DNA from: Lepidodermella squamata
Taxonomy: Eukaryota; Gastrotricha
Length of the DNA: 64,000 nt
Reading direction: 5' to 3'
Assembly (NCBI GenBank): GCA_047495785.1
Contig: JBLDXI010000007.1
Span: 3,410,001 to 3,474,000, forward strand
A model generated the notes under the pieces. The model saw only the letters and a program-made list of their open reading frames with translations. It was not told the DNA's origin and did not search any database. The translations under genes and the position numbers were made by a program. Shown here piece after piece: positions 43,301 through 54,904 of this stretch; positions within the stretch are counted from its first letter, which is position 1, and each line of letters begins with the position of its first letter.

Positions 43301-43559
43301 ATCATTGTAATGCCGGCTGATGTTTGGCCTGCAATTGTGGTCGAGCTGAAAAAGCTGCTTGTGCTGACACTCGAGCCGACGAAAGAGTTTGTCGATTGGA
43401 AAACTGGAACTCCGGAAAACAAGTACGGCAGGGCGAGCGATGCTAAATCGGGAGATTGGCTCATACCTAAAGCAAATCACACATGATGTTGACGATTCTG
43501 GGATTATTACTGATATTACACTCGTGAGTCATGAGTAGAATGAAGAAAATCGTTCCCAT
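40353..43559 (-). pseudogene. receptor D: lectin-module Cys-loop channel with an in-frame TGA
   Basis: Exons: 43520-43559, 43143-43466, 42709-43086, 42050-42655, 41413-41998, 40353-41358 (2940 nt, 980 codons with stop). Signal peptide MGTIFFILLMTHEC. Module 1 (PDLASLALPY), a short stalk (about 60 residues), module 2 (PDYDSLSLPY), then the channel with C-x13-C (FPFDSQK), PCVMLMVLVF in M1, PDRPAF and an unusual Arg near 15' of M2 (IVIRSDVL). One codon breaks it: TGA at 41247-41249 stands where B, C, E, F and G have the Trp of VQWxV, at the start of the channel's ligand-binding domain. The rest is open and well kept. It would give a secreted two-module protein, unless the stop is read through, polymorphic or a base error. 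Confidence 0.78.
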
Positions 43560-44048
43560 TCGTCGTCAGCGTTGAAAGCTGATTTTCAAAACAGTAAATT
43601 CAATCTGATGTTATGGTGTTTGCGATTGTAGATAAGTAGTGATTGTATGTTTTAGCGTAATTATTAATTCATCTTAATTAAGGCGGCATGAAATATGGCT
43701 CGCTGCCAGTTGCTGGCTTTTCTCTTATAGGTACGAAAATAGATCTGTTGTTTTTCAATTTTTGCACTCAAGTAGAAAGTTGCTAAATTATGCAAAAGTA
43801 TTTTCCAACTCACAGTGTTCTACTAATCTTTCGTCGCCATAACCATGCAGATTTGGAGAAAGAAAATAAATCAAACTGCAAACAGCAAACGACTCCACAA
43901 ATTGATGCTTAGTACACTACGAAATACGAACCTAAACTGCGCTATCCCTCAATCATCCTTCGGTCTCCTTTAGTGAATTGGGTAATTCGACCCTGAGGAA
44001 CAGGCTGGGATGGTCATTTCTAGCTCTGCGCCCTTCCTTCAGTCGATT
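43560..44048. other. intergenic between receptors D and H
   Basis: Upstream region of D and 3' flank of H. The promoter motif shared by C, F, G and H is not evident here. Nothing else recognised. Confidence 0.4.
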
Positions 44049-45615
44049 TCATTCATCCAAATGATGAATGAAAATTTCCAGCAGATGTGACGGGCTCAGT
44101 TGGAAGAGCTTCAATGCACTATGGTGATTTCGTACACCTTGAAGAATTACCAATTGAAGAAATTGAGGATGTTGCTGGTGTGGTGTAGCGATAGCAGTTG
44201 AAGCTGATGCCAATGGTGTGCTTGCCGTTGATGTTGTAGCAGTGGCGGCTGACGTCGGCGTTGACGAGGCTGTAGACGCTGTGCTTGCCGTAGAGGTAGT
44301 CGATGAGGAGGTAGACGATGTAGACGGGGTTGTTGTCGTTGTAGACGTTCTTTCAGAAGTTGTAGTTTTGGTTATTGTTGCGGTTGAAGCCGTTGTTGGG
44401 CTCGCATTTAGTTTCCAAAAGTTAAAGTTTTCAACGGTGAAGTAACCTGAGAGTTTTAGGAGAATAACCATTCATACGATCCGGATAATATATTAGTATT
44501 TGATTCCCTATATCGCGGGATGGGCGACAGAACGACTTGGAATAGAAACAAACGACTCTGGAATAGAAACAAATGGAATAGAAACAAACTAACTGTTGCA
44601 TTTTCGCCATGTCAGTCGCGTGCCTGATCAATAGAAGCATTACGCCATCTGTTTCTATTCCAGGTAAGTCGTTCTGTCGCCCACCCCGCGATATACATTT
44701 CCGTTTTCAGAAAATGTTATTTTACGCTCCCCCGTATTGGTACACTTCAATATCGTTCATGGTGATCAGTTAGGTAACGCACCTGATGTGCCGCAGAGAC
44801 CTATCCATCGAATTTTACCACCAATGCCACCACCGACATTAACACCAGCACCTGGAGCCGCAACATCGTTGAAGCAGGTTGAGGTTGTCGTCGTTCCGTT
44901 GGCTGGCAGCTCCGCGATGGCTACAGTTACTTGATCGCCGTAGACCTGAATAATCATTCGGTAACTGTGAGATCTACTAGCCGCATTGAATAATGTCGAG
45001 CTTCCGCAGGCAGGCTGAGAGGTCGCGATCGGCGTCAGTGGCATTGTTCCAGTGCTAAAAAGAGATGCGGTAACCCTGCCGCTCTGACCAAGTTCTTGCC
45101 AAACGGAAAGGCCCGTTATAACCCCATCGACAATGTCTACTGAGCAAAATGCTAATGCAAAATGTTTACGCTTAAAGTTTGCTCTTGTTCAAAGTAAGGT
45201 CTTACCGGCATTATGGCCGTAACTTGACGATGAAAACGTGATACCATAGTAACCGCCGAGACCTGTGTAAACAGCGTCGATATCGATCTCCGCTCGGAAA
45301 TCGTAATCACCAGTGGGAAATTCAGTTCCTGAATGCAGGCGCCTAACAATGTTGTACTGGCCATCATTTATCTGTATCCCGGCTGCGGTTAGCCCAAAGA
45401 CTGAAAATCTACTGAAAAAAGATTGCGAAACAGTGGCTCCGTCGAAAGATACTGATGCTCTATAGTCTGGTGTCCCCGCGTATAAGTACGGCAGTGGCAA
45501 CGATGCGGTGTCGGGATATTGTGCCAGAACTTCAACAATATTTCAAACATTGTCCTCACATAGCATAGAGCTTACCTTCAACAACCAGGAACAATATTAT
45601 TAGGATAGTCTTCAT
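44049..45615 (-). CDS. H: channel-less paralogue, one lectin-like module plus stalk
   Basis: Exons: 45576-45615, 45206-45529, 44783-45151, 44049-44446 (1131 nt, 376 aa; the frame closes exactly). Signal peptide MKTILIILFLVVEV. Module 1 (PDTASLPLPY) and the stalk start (GYFTVENFNFWKLNASPTTA) match genes F and G. After about 70 Ser/Thr/Ala residues the sequence leaves the family and ends with about 45 unrelated residues (rich in His, Leu and Gln) and TGA. No module 2 or channel follows before gene D. It may be a secreted decoy or co-receptor, or simply a copy truncated at its 3' end. The intron before the last exon carries the element at 44509-44695. Its promoter shares the family motif. Confidence 0.62.
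44509..44695. mobile_element. 187-bp MITE-like element in an intron of H
   Basis: The ends TATATCGCGGG(A/G)TGGGC and the following GACAGAACGACTT match as inverted repeats of about 32 bp with one mismatch. The TA at each border would fit a TA target duplication as made by Tc1/mariner elements. The interior holds three copies of GGAATAGAAACAAA near the left end. Confidence 0.75.
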
Positions 45616-45683
45616 ATTTGATTTGGGATTCACGTAAAAACAGCTCAAAATGAAAACCCACTAAGCCTACAAGGTGCCCTCTA

Positions 45684-45700
45684 ACCTCGTGCATTATTCA
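45684..45700 (-). promoter_or_regulatory. shared upstream motif (copy of H)
   Basis: TGAATAATGCACGAGGT on the minus strand, 69 bp before the ATG of H. Confidence 0.55.
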
Positions 45701-46070
45701 AAAGTCTTTGCGACAATGCCGACCAGCACTTAGACGCTGTTAAATCATCACTTCACGATTTAAACTATATATTTCGACAAAGAACATTATCATGAATTTC
45801 TGATATCCTTTAGCTAAATCGCAATAAACTTTTACTCGTTCACTGTAATGAACCTTGCTGAAACTTTCAGATTTCACATTCGTGATGAAAATGCATAAAA
45901 AAATTACGCCACGCGCATCTGCCGCTCCACCATCCTCCGCAGCTCACCACGCCGTGGACAATTGTTGTCCAGTTTCTACATTGTGTTTTTCTTTACATTT
46001 GATTTGCTGTGTATTTGCTGGAGGGTGCGCGCTTCTACACAGAGTAAAATCGAAGTATATTAGCTGACCT

Positions 46071-46298
46071 TTATCGGGGAGCAACAATTGTGTCGCCTAT
46101 TTTCACGCGGATTAGCACTGCTATCCTAGAATGCACGCCACTGGAATAGAATGTCGAGTTTTGACGATATGAACAGAATTCAAAAAAGTACGGTATCTGG
46201 GCAAGATGCCCTTGAATATAGACTGGGGTCTCGCGCAGCGTTTGCCAGGTGGGCTGTGCAATAAGAATGAGAAGTGAGACTTGAAAAAATGCCAACAT
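46071..46298 (-). CDS. possible small secreted protein
   Basis: The ATG at 46298 opens a 75-codon frame with a good signal peptide (MLAFFQVSLLILIAQPTWQT), then a short mature part (LRETPVYIQGHLAQIPYFFE and further). The frame also extends upstream to 46364 without a signal peptide. No family recognised and only one Cys, so this is a weak call. Confidence 0.3.
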   Translation of the reverse strand: MLAFFQVSLLILIAQPTWQTLRETPVYIQGHLAQIPYFFEFCSYRQNSTFYSSGVHSRIAVLIRVKIGDTIVAPR

Positions 46299-46703
46299 TT
46301 CGATTACACGAAAATGGACGAGCGTCCAACGATTGGTCACAGCTGACGCCGAATTTCGGAACAATGCTCATGCAGGAGCTTCCTATATTTTCTCACTTAT
46401 TTATCTATGCTACCACGATTGCATTGCTTCTTTTCTGTCATAATGTCCTGTATCACAAGAATCCCGTTAGGTATGCTTTGAGCATTTCAAAGGATAATCT
46501 TCAACCTGAAAATCAAACCATGTTAATCAGTTAATTAATAATTCGAAGGACATATGAATAATTCAGCTACTGTATTCACAAAAACTCAATCTACGAATTT
46601 TGCGTCATGTCATAGATGTTACTGGCATGGATTCTGCATTCAGACTGATAGAAATGAATGTGATTTTCAAACTCGTCATTTCAGTTGTAAGCCAGCCCCA
46701 TGG

Positions 46704-49700
46704 TCAAAATACTATCAAGCTTGCGTAAACATTCAGAGCCAAGAGAGCATCTAAGGTGAAGCAAAAGACCGCAATGTCAATCGATCGAGCGTAGCTTAGC
46801 TTCGTCAATCCTTTCGAGATTTCCGTGCCACGTTTAGTCATGAATCGGTAGCGAGCGGTAGCTGCAAACATGATGGCAGCATACATAGTAATAAGACCAG
46901 TGATACCGCAGAGGATCAATATGTACTCGGCCATGAGGACAGATTCGGAAGTCTCTGGTACTTTGTCGAGAACATCGGATTGTATGACAATCATGCTGAG
47001 AAGAAGAGTGCCAGAGAAAGCTGGACGATCCGGACAGTCAGGCTGGAAAAGCAGTGTGGCACAAACCAGGACCATCAAAATTGCGCATGGTGCCATGTTG
47101 TTTGTAAGGTATGGCGTTGGTTCACGGGAGAATATTACGGTAAATTTAGCATACCCAGCAGTGCTATTTTTTCGAAGCAGAGAAGAGGTTATGCCAAAGG
47201 AAGTGAAAGCTTTATCTAGCTTCCAAAGTTCGCTCTCAAAAGATCCGTCAAACGCTAGTCGCGACCCATCAAAGTACAGAAATTTGTCAGCTTCGTCTAG
47301 TATAAACGTAAAATCGCATTGTTGCGTATCGAAGGGGAATTTTCTCAACCGTAAGGCACATTTCGCAGTCATTACGCCAAATCTCAACCAGTGGAAAAAC
47401 AAAGTACGATTTGGCGTTGTAGGATAATAAGCTATCTGGACTTGTTCCTTCCAAGCTACGCTCTCAAGATACAAGTCGGACGAAGTATTGACGAATCGCA
47501 TGCTCGGAACCCAGACGTCGTTTCGATTTACAGCATATACCCTATCCGCTTCATTCACATTCGGGGCCGTCACTTCTTGCGGGCAGCTGAAAACCGGCCA
47601 TTGGACGGTCAGTTGGGCTCCAGCTAACATTTCTCGAGATTTCGCATTAATATCGACCAAGGATTTGAATTCGAGGGTTATATACAACTTGGTGTTGTAT
47701 GCTGGAGATCTAAACCGTAGCAAGACATTGAGCATGTTATAGTCCATTCAAGTATGTGCTAACCTGACTTTTGCCAGTATAGACTGGCAGGTTATCAAGT
47801 CGTCCATTTGGACCAAAGGTATAATGTTACCATCGATGAGGTTTGGAATCGCAAAATCCGATGTGTTCGTCTGGAAATTGTATGTTCTCGCTATTGGTGT
47901 TGTTGGAGCCCCAGTGGTGGACGGCGAGGCTTGTAACGCCCAAACCCGCATGTTTTCCACCAGAGCATCGGCGTTCGAACCGTTAAGGCAGAACAAATTG
48001 ACCTTTGCAGTTCCCAAAGCTAAGTGATTCGCGCTGAATCCGGAAATGGGCACATCCGATAGTAAAACCACAGGGCTTGAATCTCCAGAGCTAGAAAAGG
48101 GGACGATCGCAACTGTAACCTTGTCATCAACACTTTGAATGATAAGGCGGAATGAAGCAGTTCCGGAAATATCATTAAATAGGTTTGCGACAGGATTCGA
48201 TTCAAACTGGTGAGAGAGGGGCACAGGCTCGCCCAAATTCGCATAGTCATAAACCAGATACAATTTACAGTCTTGCCCGAGTTTCAGAGAAATATGCAGC
48301 CCCTGCAAGTCGCTGAAAGATCCCATATTCCCGCTCGAGTCATTGGCTATTTTCACAAATAGAGATAACGGTAACAGCGACATGTTTACCGAAACTTACA
48401 AACTGTCGCCGGTGAGTTGAAAATTCCGAAAACAAAAAAGTTGGATGAGTTCGGGCCATAGTTCGAAACGATGTCCGTCTCGACTCGGAAGCCGATCGAG
48501 CTCAAGCTTGCTGGAAGGGAGTTTCCAACCTTTGCCGCGCCGAAATCGATTGTTGGGTAAGAGTTTAGCCTCACTCCACTTCCATCGATTTTTGTGCCAC
48601 CTCCTGTTATGAGATTCGCGGCACTCATTGAAGCTGCGTCAGTTGCGTCAAACGAATTCTGTGGCAGAAAAGTAGGAGAATTCGACCACATGTAGGGCAA
48701 ACTGAGGGAATCATAATCTGGCTGTGGACTGGGTTGAGAAGTTGTTGATACGGTAGTTGTTCGAGAAGTCGTCGTCGCGGTTGAAGTAGGGATAGTGACT
48801 GTGGAAGTTGATGCTTTCTGTGTTGATGGCGACGTAGAAGCGTAACTTGCAGTGCTGGTTGAAGGAGTTGAAGTAACAGTCGAGGAAGTTGATGTCGTAG
48901 GAGTTGTGGTTGTAGTTGTTGGGTTGGATGTGGATTCCGTAGAAGTTGTTGGATTGACAGTTGTCGATGTTGTGCTTGAACTGCGTGTAGTGGAGCTACT
49001 CGTTGATGGTTCAGTTGAAGTAGTCGAGGTTAATGTTGTTGTCGAGGTCGTTTCAGGAGTAGTACTTTCAGTCTTTGTAGAAGTTGTAGTCGACTCTGTA
49101 GTTGTCGTTGATGGGGACGTTGTAGTCGTAGAAGTAGTTGAGGTCGATGCCGTTGACACACTTGTAGTCAGTTTCCAAAAATTGAACGTTTTTATCGTAT
49201 AATTACCTGTGTAACAAAACATTAGTGACCCATAAGGATAGTATTGCCCTAAGGCCTGCCCTCCCCCAAATCGATTCTCTATCCTTGATTAAAAGCTAAC
49301 CTGTGAATTTTCATTCCCCAAATCGATCGGATTAGCAGAGCTAAGTCGTGTTTGTTTCTACAATTAATTCTCAATCTCACCGTATTCGCCGCAAAAACCC
49401 ATTAGTCGCACTTTGCCACTTCCTCCACCCACGGCTGCACTTGCGCCCGGAACATCCACGTCGTTGAAGCACAAGTCAGTCTGCGTGGTTCCATTCGCTG
49501 GCAGTGGCGCCATGGCGACTGTGACTTTGTCGTTGTAGAGCTGAATGAACAGTCGGTAGCTTCCAGAAACACTGGACGGCGTGAACAAAGTTGAACTGCC
49601 GCATCCTGGAGCTGAAGTGACGGTCGGTGTCAGTGGTGGGTTGCCAGTTTCCCCATTGATACCGACACCAGCGTACGTGTAACCATTAGGACCCAATTCT

Positions 49701-50486
49701 TGCCAGACGTGGAGCCCAGTAACACCATCTGCATCAATCTCACCAGGGCAATAGTATGCTATCAAGAAAAACAGTTAGAGGCAGGGTGGATCCCGGAGCT
49801 CCCAGGGGTGGACAATTTGTTTGCTGTTTTTGTCAAAATGAGTCATTTCAACTAAGAAGCGGTGAAATTGTGAACATTTTCCATTAAAACACGCTCCAAA
49901 ATCTCTTAAAATTAAAAAAATAGTGGGATAAATTCTCAATTTGTTGTCTGGCCCTCCAGCCAAGCCAGGAATCTTCCCACTTCCCCAAAGTCGCACACTG
50001 GTTGGAGGAAATGGAACAGGAAATCTCAGACCTTCGACCATCGATCTTTCAAAACTTGATGCAACTCACTTGGCGTAGGAGACACTGAAGAAAAGGTGAG
50101 GCCGTTCCAAGCAAAGCCTCCACTAGGTTCGTATTTGACGTCATAGTCCACTTCGACTCGAAAATTGTACACGCCGGATGCAATATAGTTCGAAAAACTG
50201 ACTCGGCCTCCACTGCCGCTCGCATCCATCATCATGAGACCGGCAGATGTCTTGCTTGCATACGTTGAAGAGCTGAAGAAACTTGAAGCGCTTACAGTAG
50301 AGCCGACGAATGAGCTTGACGATTGGTAAACTGGAGCTCCTGCATACAGGTAAGGCAGGGGAAGTGATGCTTCATCCGGAGATTGGCTCATACCTTCAAA
50401 TGCAAAACATTCAACTTGAATTATAAAACTTGAAATGTTTTATTACACTCATAGGCCATGAGCAGTGCAAGAAAACACGCTTTCAT
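46704..50486 (-). CDS. receptor E: two lectin-like modules, mucin stalk, Cys-loop channel
   Basis: Exons: 50447-50486, 50070-50393, 49381-49758, 48400-49206, 47764-48346, 46704-47709 (3138 nt, 1045 aa, no break). Signal peptide MKACFLALLMAYEC. Module 1 opens PDEASLPLPY and contains TGLHVWQELGPNG. The stalk (about 262-420) is Thr/Ser-rich. Module 2 opens PDYDSLSLPY. The channel (from about 711) has NDVWVPSMRF, C-x13-C with FPFDTQQ, PYLTNNMAPC, PDRPAF, 9' Leu, IVIQSDVLDKVP, and about 25 residues between M3 and M4. Intron 2 (311 nt) and intron 3 (174 nt) are longer than usual. This is the most complete undamaged member of the D-G subgroup, and F and G should be compared with it. Confidence 0.87.
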
Positions 50487-52007
50487 CCTTGCAATAGTTA
50501 TCTGATTTTGGATTAAAAATTTCACGTTTGATTTCTATTGCGCGTTGCCGTGCTTTTGATTTCAGAGTCATCATTTATTCATCATGAAAAATGTAAACAT
50601 CACTTTCAAACTCTACTAAATAATCGTTTATCAAGCGCGGGATTCGTACCAGGTGCGGGTTCAAATAGTTTTCAAGATTCATATTGATCATGTTAGGTCA
50701 AAAACTTTCGACCTACATGAAAACATTGCAGATGATGAAAATAGGGTAGTAAAAAATATCTTCAGGTTCGAAATTTGTCTACAAATTAACAAATTGCGCG
50801 CGCGAACGTTTTGGCGTCCTACGCGCTATCCTCTGGCGTGAACTCGCTCACAGCGTTTGATTTATGTGCCTTGCATTTTTGCCTTTCAAAAAAGGCTTGA
50901 ATATAATACCGTATTTTCTAAAATCGCATTGCAAAATTGAAACCTCGAAAACCACCACAAAGTAGGTTCCTATTCAAGACTAGGCTTATGTTGAAAGTAA
51001 CACTCCAAATTTAATTATTACTGAAACTGATACTACCACTGTTTTATTCCCATTTCGTTTGTCAACGTTCGGAAATTTTTATTATTGGGGCGCCTCACTG
51101 CAGAAGTGATATATTTTCGCAGACCATCAGTATAATGTTTCACGTAATTAATTAATTAATGCGTAATGAATATTGATGATATTTCATTTTTTGAGATTTT
51201 CCATTACACTTGCATTGACACTAGACAGAAACACGCTATTTTTGGAGGGTAGTGGTAGATTATCAAAATCAGCACAATGAGCACTGAGCACACCGGCCTA
51301 GAGGTTAGACGACTAGCGTAAGACTGTCTAGGAGGAAGTGAGACAAGCTTGGAGTTGCTATTAGGTGAAAACCAGCGACTTTGATTTGCTTTGACTCACG
51401 AATCTTTCAAACCTATAACCTATCAATTCAATTCAAACCTTCAAAATTTGCTGCTCTTAAACAGTGTGAAATCAATCAAATCAGACCAATCTAAATTAAG
51501 TCAAATCAAATAATCATTTTAAGAATGTTGAGTACCAAAGCTTCGATTTTGGGCTAGCATGTTTTGAGGTTGATTTTTGACAGGATATGTCACCAAGCTC
51601 AAGAACTAGCGATAGCTACAGAGCAGAGGTATTCTGTATTCCGTGCCATCCATTACTACTTAATTATCGATCAAGAAGTCATTCAAGGCATTTGACACTT
51701 TCAGCTATTACGCGATTCACGCCAAGGCACTCACATAATATAGATTTACACATCAAAGGCTATGCGGAAAACGATACGAAGGAAACTATAAACGCTGTTT
51801 AACAGAGGTCAAGGAAAAGATTATTCAGTCACTGGATAAAGTATTTGGGGATGTACAATAAAAAAAATAGAATTAAAATTTTAATTTTAATAGATCACAA
51901 AATCTTATATAACGGTAAGGCAAAACGATAAATTTTAATATCAACGATTTCCTAAGTTGTTTGGGATTCCCGCTTGTGTTTCGAGATCGAGAATAAATAT
52001 CCCCGCT
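50487..52007. other. intergenic, no supported gene
   Basis: Between the start of E and the end of F. TCAAATC-type repeats near 51375-51510 resemble the element at 39911-40305 but are too degenerate to delimit. Open frames are short and featureless. Confidence 0.4.
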
Positions 52008-52326
52008 TCAAAAAACTATCATGCTCGTGTAGACATTCAGTATGAGAAAAACGTCCAGGCTAACGCATAGAACAGCGACATCGATCGCTCTAGCGTAGCT
52101 TAACGTCGACAGGCCAATCGGAACGCTAGCTGTTCCATTAATCATGAACGGATAGCGGGCAGTTACCGCGAACATGACAGCAGCATACAGTGTAAGATAG
52201 CCAGTAAGGCCACAGAGGATCAAAATGTACTCAGCCATGAGAACGGACTCGGAGGTCTCCGGAACTTTATCGAGAACATCAGACTGTATTACAATAATGC
52301 TCAGCAGTAATGTCCCAGAAAAAGCA

Positions 52327-52970
52327 GGACGATCGGGGCAGTCAGGCTGGAAAAGTAAAGCTGCGAAAACCAGGATCATCAAGATCGCACAAGGTGCCAT
52401 GTTGTTGATAAGGTAAGGCGTTGGCTCGCGTGAGAATATAACTGTGAACTTAGCATACCCAGACGTGCCATTTTTCCTTAGCAGTGAAGACGTTATTCCG
52501 TGGGAGCTGAAAGCTTTATCTAGTTTCCAAAGTTGGCTGTCGAAGGATCCGTCGAACACCAAACGAGCTCCATCAAAAATCAGAAATTTGTCGGCTTCGT
52601 CCAACAAAAACGTGAAATCACATTGCTGTGAGTCGAAGGGGAATTTTCTAAGCTTCAAGGTACATTTCGCAGTCATGACGCCGAATCTCAGCCAGTGAAA
52701 AAACAACGTCCGATTCGGAGTCGTTGGGTAGTATGCTATATGAACTTGCTCCTTCCAAGCAACGCTCTCTAAATACAAATCCGATGACGTATTGACAAAT
52801 CGCATGCTAGGGACCCAGACGTCGTTCCGGTTGACGGAATAAACTCGGTCTGCTTCATTCACGTGTGGGGCCGTCACTTCTTGCGGGCAGCTGGAAACTG
52901 GCCATTGAACAGTCAGTTGGGTTCCAGCTAAAATTTCCCGAGCTTTCGCGTTAATATCCACCAACGATTT
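52327..52970. repeat. 644-bp tract identical to 58048-58691 (receptors F and G)
   Basis: It covers most of the ligand-binding domain and M1 of the channel exon. Read line by line against 58048-58691 there is no difference, although bases on both sides differ freely. This is the signature of recent gene conversion. Confidence 0.85.
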
Positions 52971-54663
52971 GAATTCGAGTGTTATGTACAACTTAGTGCC
53001 ATATGCTGGGGCTCTAGTTAACGACAAGGTATAAATAATTGCAGCACTGCCCAAAAATAATGTCAATCTCAAATGCGTAACAGCAGGGCAGGGTATTTCA
53101 ATTGAACAAGGAATTCCTTGAACAAACAACAAACCCTGTTTGCTTTGTCGAGTGGTCGAAGCAATATATGATTGATGTTATGGTGGTCATGGTATTTCGG
53201 GGCAGTCCGGTAAATATATTACGCATTTTTATGGGCAATTTGTAATTTTCTCACCTAACTTTTGGTAGTAAATTCTGGCAAGTTGTCAAGTCTTCGACAT
53301 GAACCAATGGTATGATATTTCCATCAATGAGGTTCGGAATCGCAAATTCAGATGTATTCGTATTGAAATCGTAAGATCTCGCTAATGGTGTTGTTGGCGC
53401 ACCTGTTGTTGAGGGCGAGGTTTGCAGAGACCAAACTCGCATGTTCTCAACCAAAACATCAGCACTCGAGCCGTTAATGCCATACATTGTTATCTTGGAA
53501 TTTCCCGAAGCTAATTGATTTGCGCTGAATCCAGAAATGGGTACATCAGATAACAAAACAACTGGGCTTGAGGTTCCAGAGTTGGAGATTGGGGCAATTG
53601 CAACGGCCATCTTATCCGCGATACTTTGGAATGTAACGCGAAACGTAGCAGTTCCCGAATTATCGTTGAATAGGTTGGTGATAGGGTTCGATACAGCTAC
53701 ATATGAGAGAGGTACAGGCTGCGTATCCCCTGAACTCACTACATCATAAGCCAGATACATTTTTACTGCCTTGCCCAAGTTTTAGGGAAAGATGCAGCCC
53801 ATCAAAGTTGCTGAAAGTTCCCATGTGCCCACTTGAGTCATTGGCTTGAGAAAGGTGAAACAATAAACATTAAACTATTTTAGCTTTTTAGCCAACTTAC
53901 AAACAGTTGCCGGTGAGTTTGAAATTCCGAACACGAAATAGCCGGATGAGTTCGGGCCGTAGTTCGAAACAATGTCAATCTGGATTCGAAATCCGCTTGA
54001 GCTTAAGCTTGTTGGAAGTGACATTCCCACACTTGCCGACCCGTAATCGCTTGTTGGGTAAGTGTCCAGCCGCACTCCATTCGCATCGATTTTCGCGTCA
54101 CCACTGGGTAAGAGATTTGCGGCACTCATGCTTGCTGGATCAGTTACATCAAACGAATTCTGTGGCAGAAAGCTAGGTGAATTTGACGACATGTATGGCA
54201 GACTCAGGGAATCATAATCTGGCGGTGGACTAGGCTTCGAAGTCGTCGTAGTTGAAGAAGTTGTCGCGGTGGTGGGAATAGATGCGGATTCTTTAGTACT
54301 TGTTGGAGTGATACTCGTTGATGATGTCGACGCTGCGGTAGGGGTAGTAGTGATTCCAGTTGTGATGGATGTCGGCGACGTGTTTGCCAGCGTTGATGTC
54401 GTTGTAGATGTTATGGTGGAAGTGGCAGTTGTGGTTGAAGCCGTTGCTGGGCTTGCGTTCAATTTCCAGAATTTGAAGTTTCTCACGGTGAAGTAACCTA
54501 ATGGAGGATAAACATTTTGAATACGGGCAAAAAGAGTTAATAAAGATTGCCCAAGTTTATGTCGTAGCCCATGAGGTAATATCAACAAATTACAGATTAG
54601 GCAGGTTTTCAATGCGATCTTGGCATGTTCAATGGACGAATATCACACCTTGCAAGTGCAATC

Positions 54664-54904
54664 GTCCTGTTTTAAATCCGATTAAAGCGGTTTAGAATCA
54701 GCCATGGTGGAATCGCGTACATGTTCATTTTTGTAAGGCGTGTGTGACATGTTTTGGTAGGCGAAATATCACTTGACGCTTGATGAATTGGTGTTGACGC
54801 GATTCCACCTTGTCTAAGCCATGGCCAGAAGCTTGGCATCTGACATTTCACGATTTTTTTACCGCCCAAGCATTTAAAACCTGCTGATCTGAGATTGGCT
54901 GAAA
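54664..54904. mobile_element. inverted-repeat element in intron 3 of F
   Basis: GGTGGAATCGCGT at 54706-54718 is mirrored by ACGCGATTCCACC at 54797-54809, and TTTTAAAT with CCATGG blocks also occur on both arms. The right end, read on the minus strand (TTTCAGCCAAT...CAGGTTTTAAATG), matches 60306-60340 in the same intron of G but in the opposite orientation, which points to a transposed repeat. Confidence 0.5.

Larger units (their letters stand above)
45616..46703. other. intergenic: promoter of H, small doubtful gene
   Basis: The left part holds the conserved upstream motif of H. The segment around 45905-45950 (CGCCACGCGCATCTGCCGCT) resembles one near 56625-56660 upstream of F, so duplication included upstream DNA. 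The centre has the doubtful small gene at 46071-46298; the right part is the 3' flank of E. Confidence 0.45.

Noticed and set aside
46274-46534. 86-codon plus-strand frame with one hydrophobic stretch
   Set aside because: Overlaps the slightly better minus-strand signal-peptide frame and has no other support.
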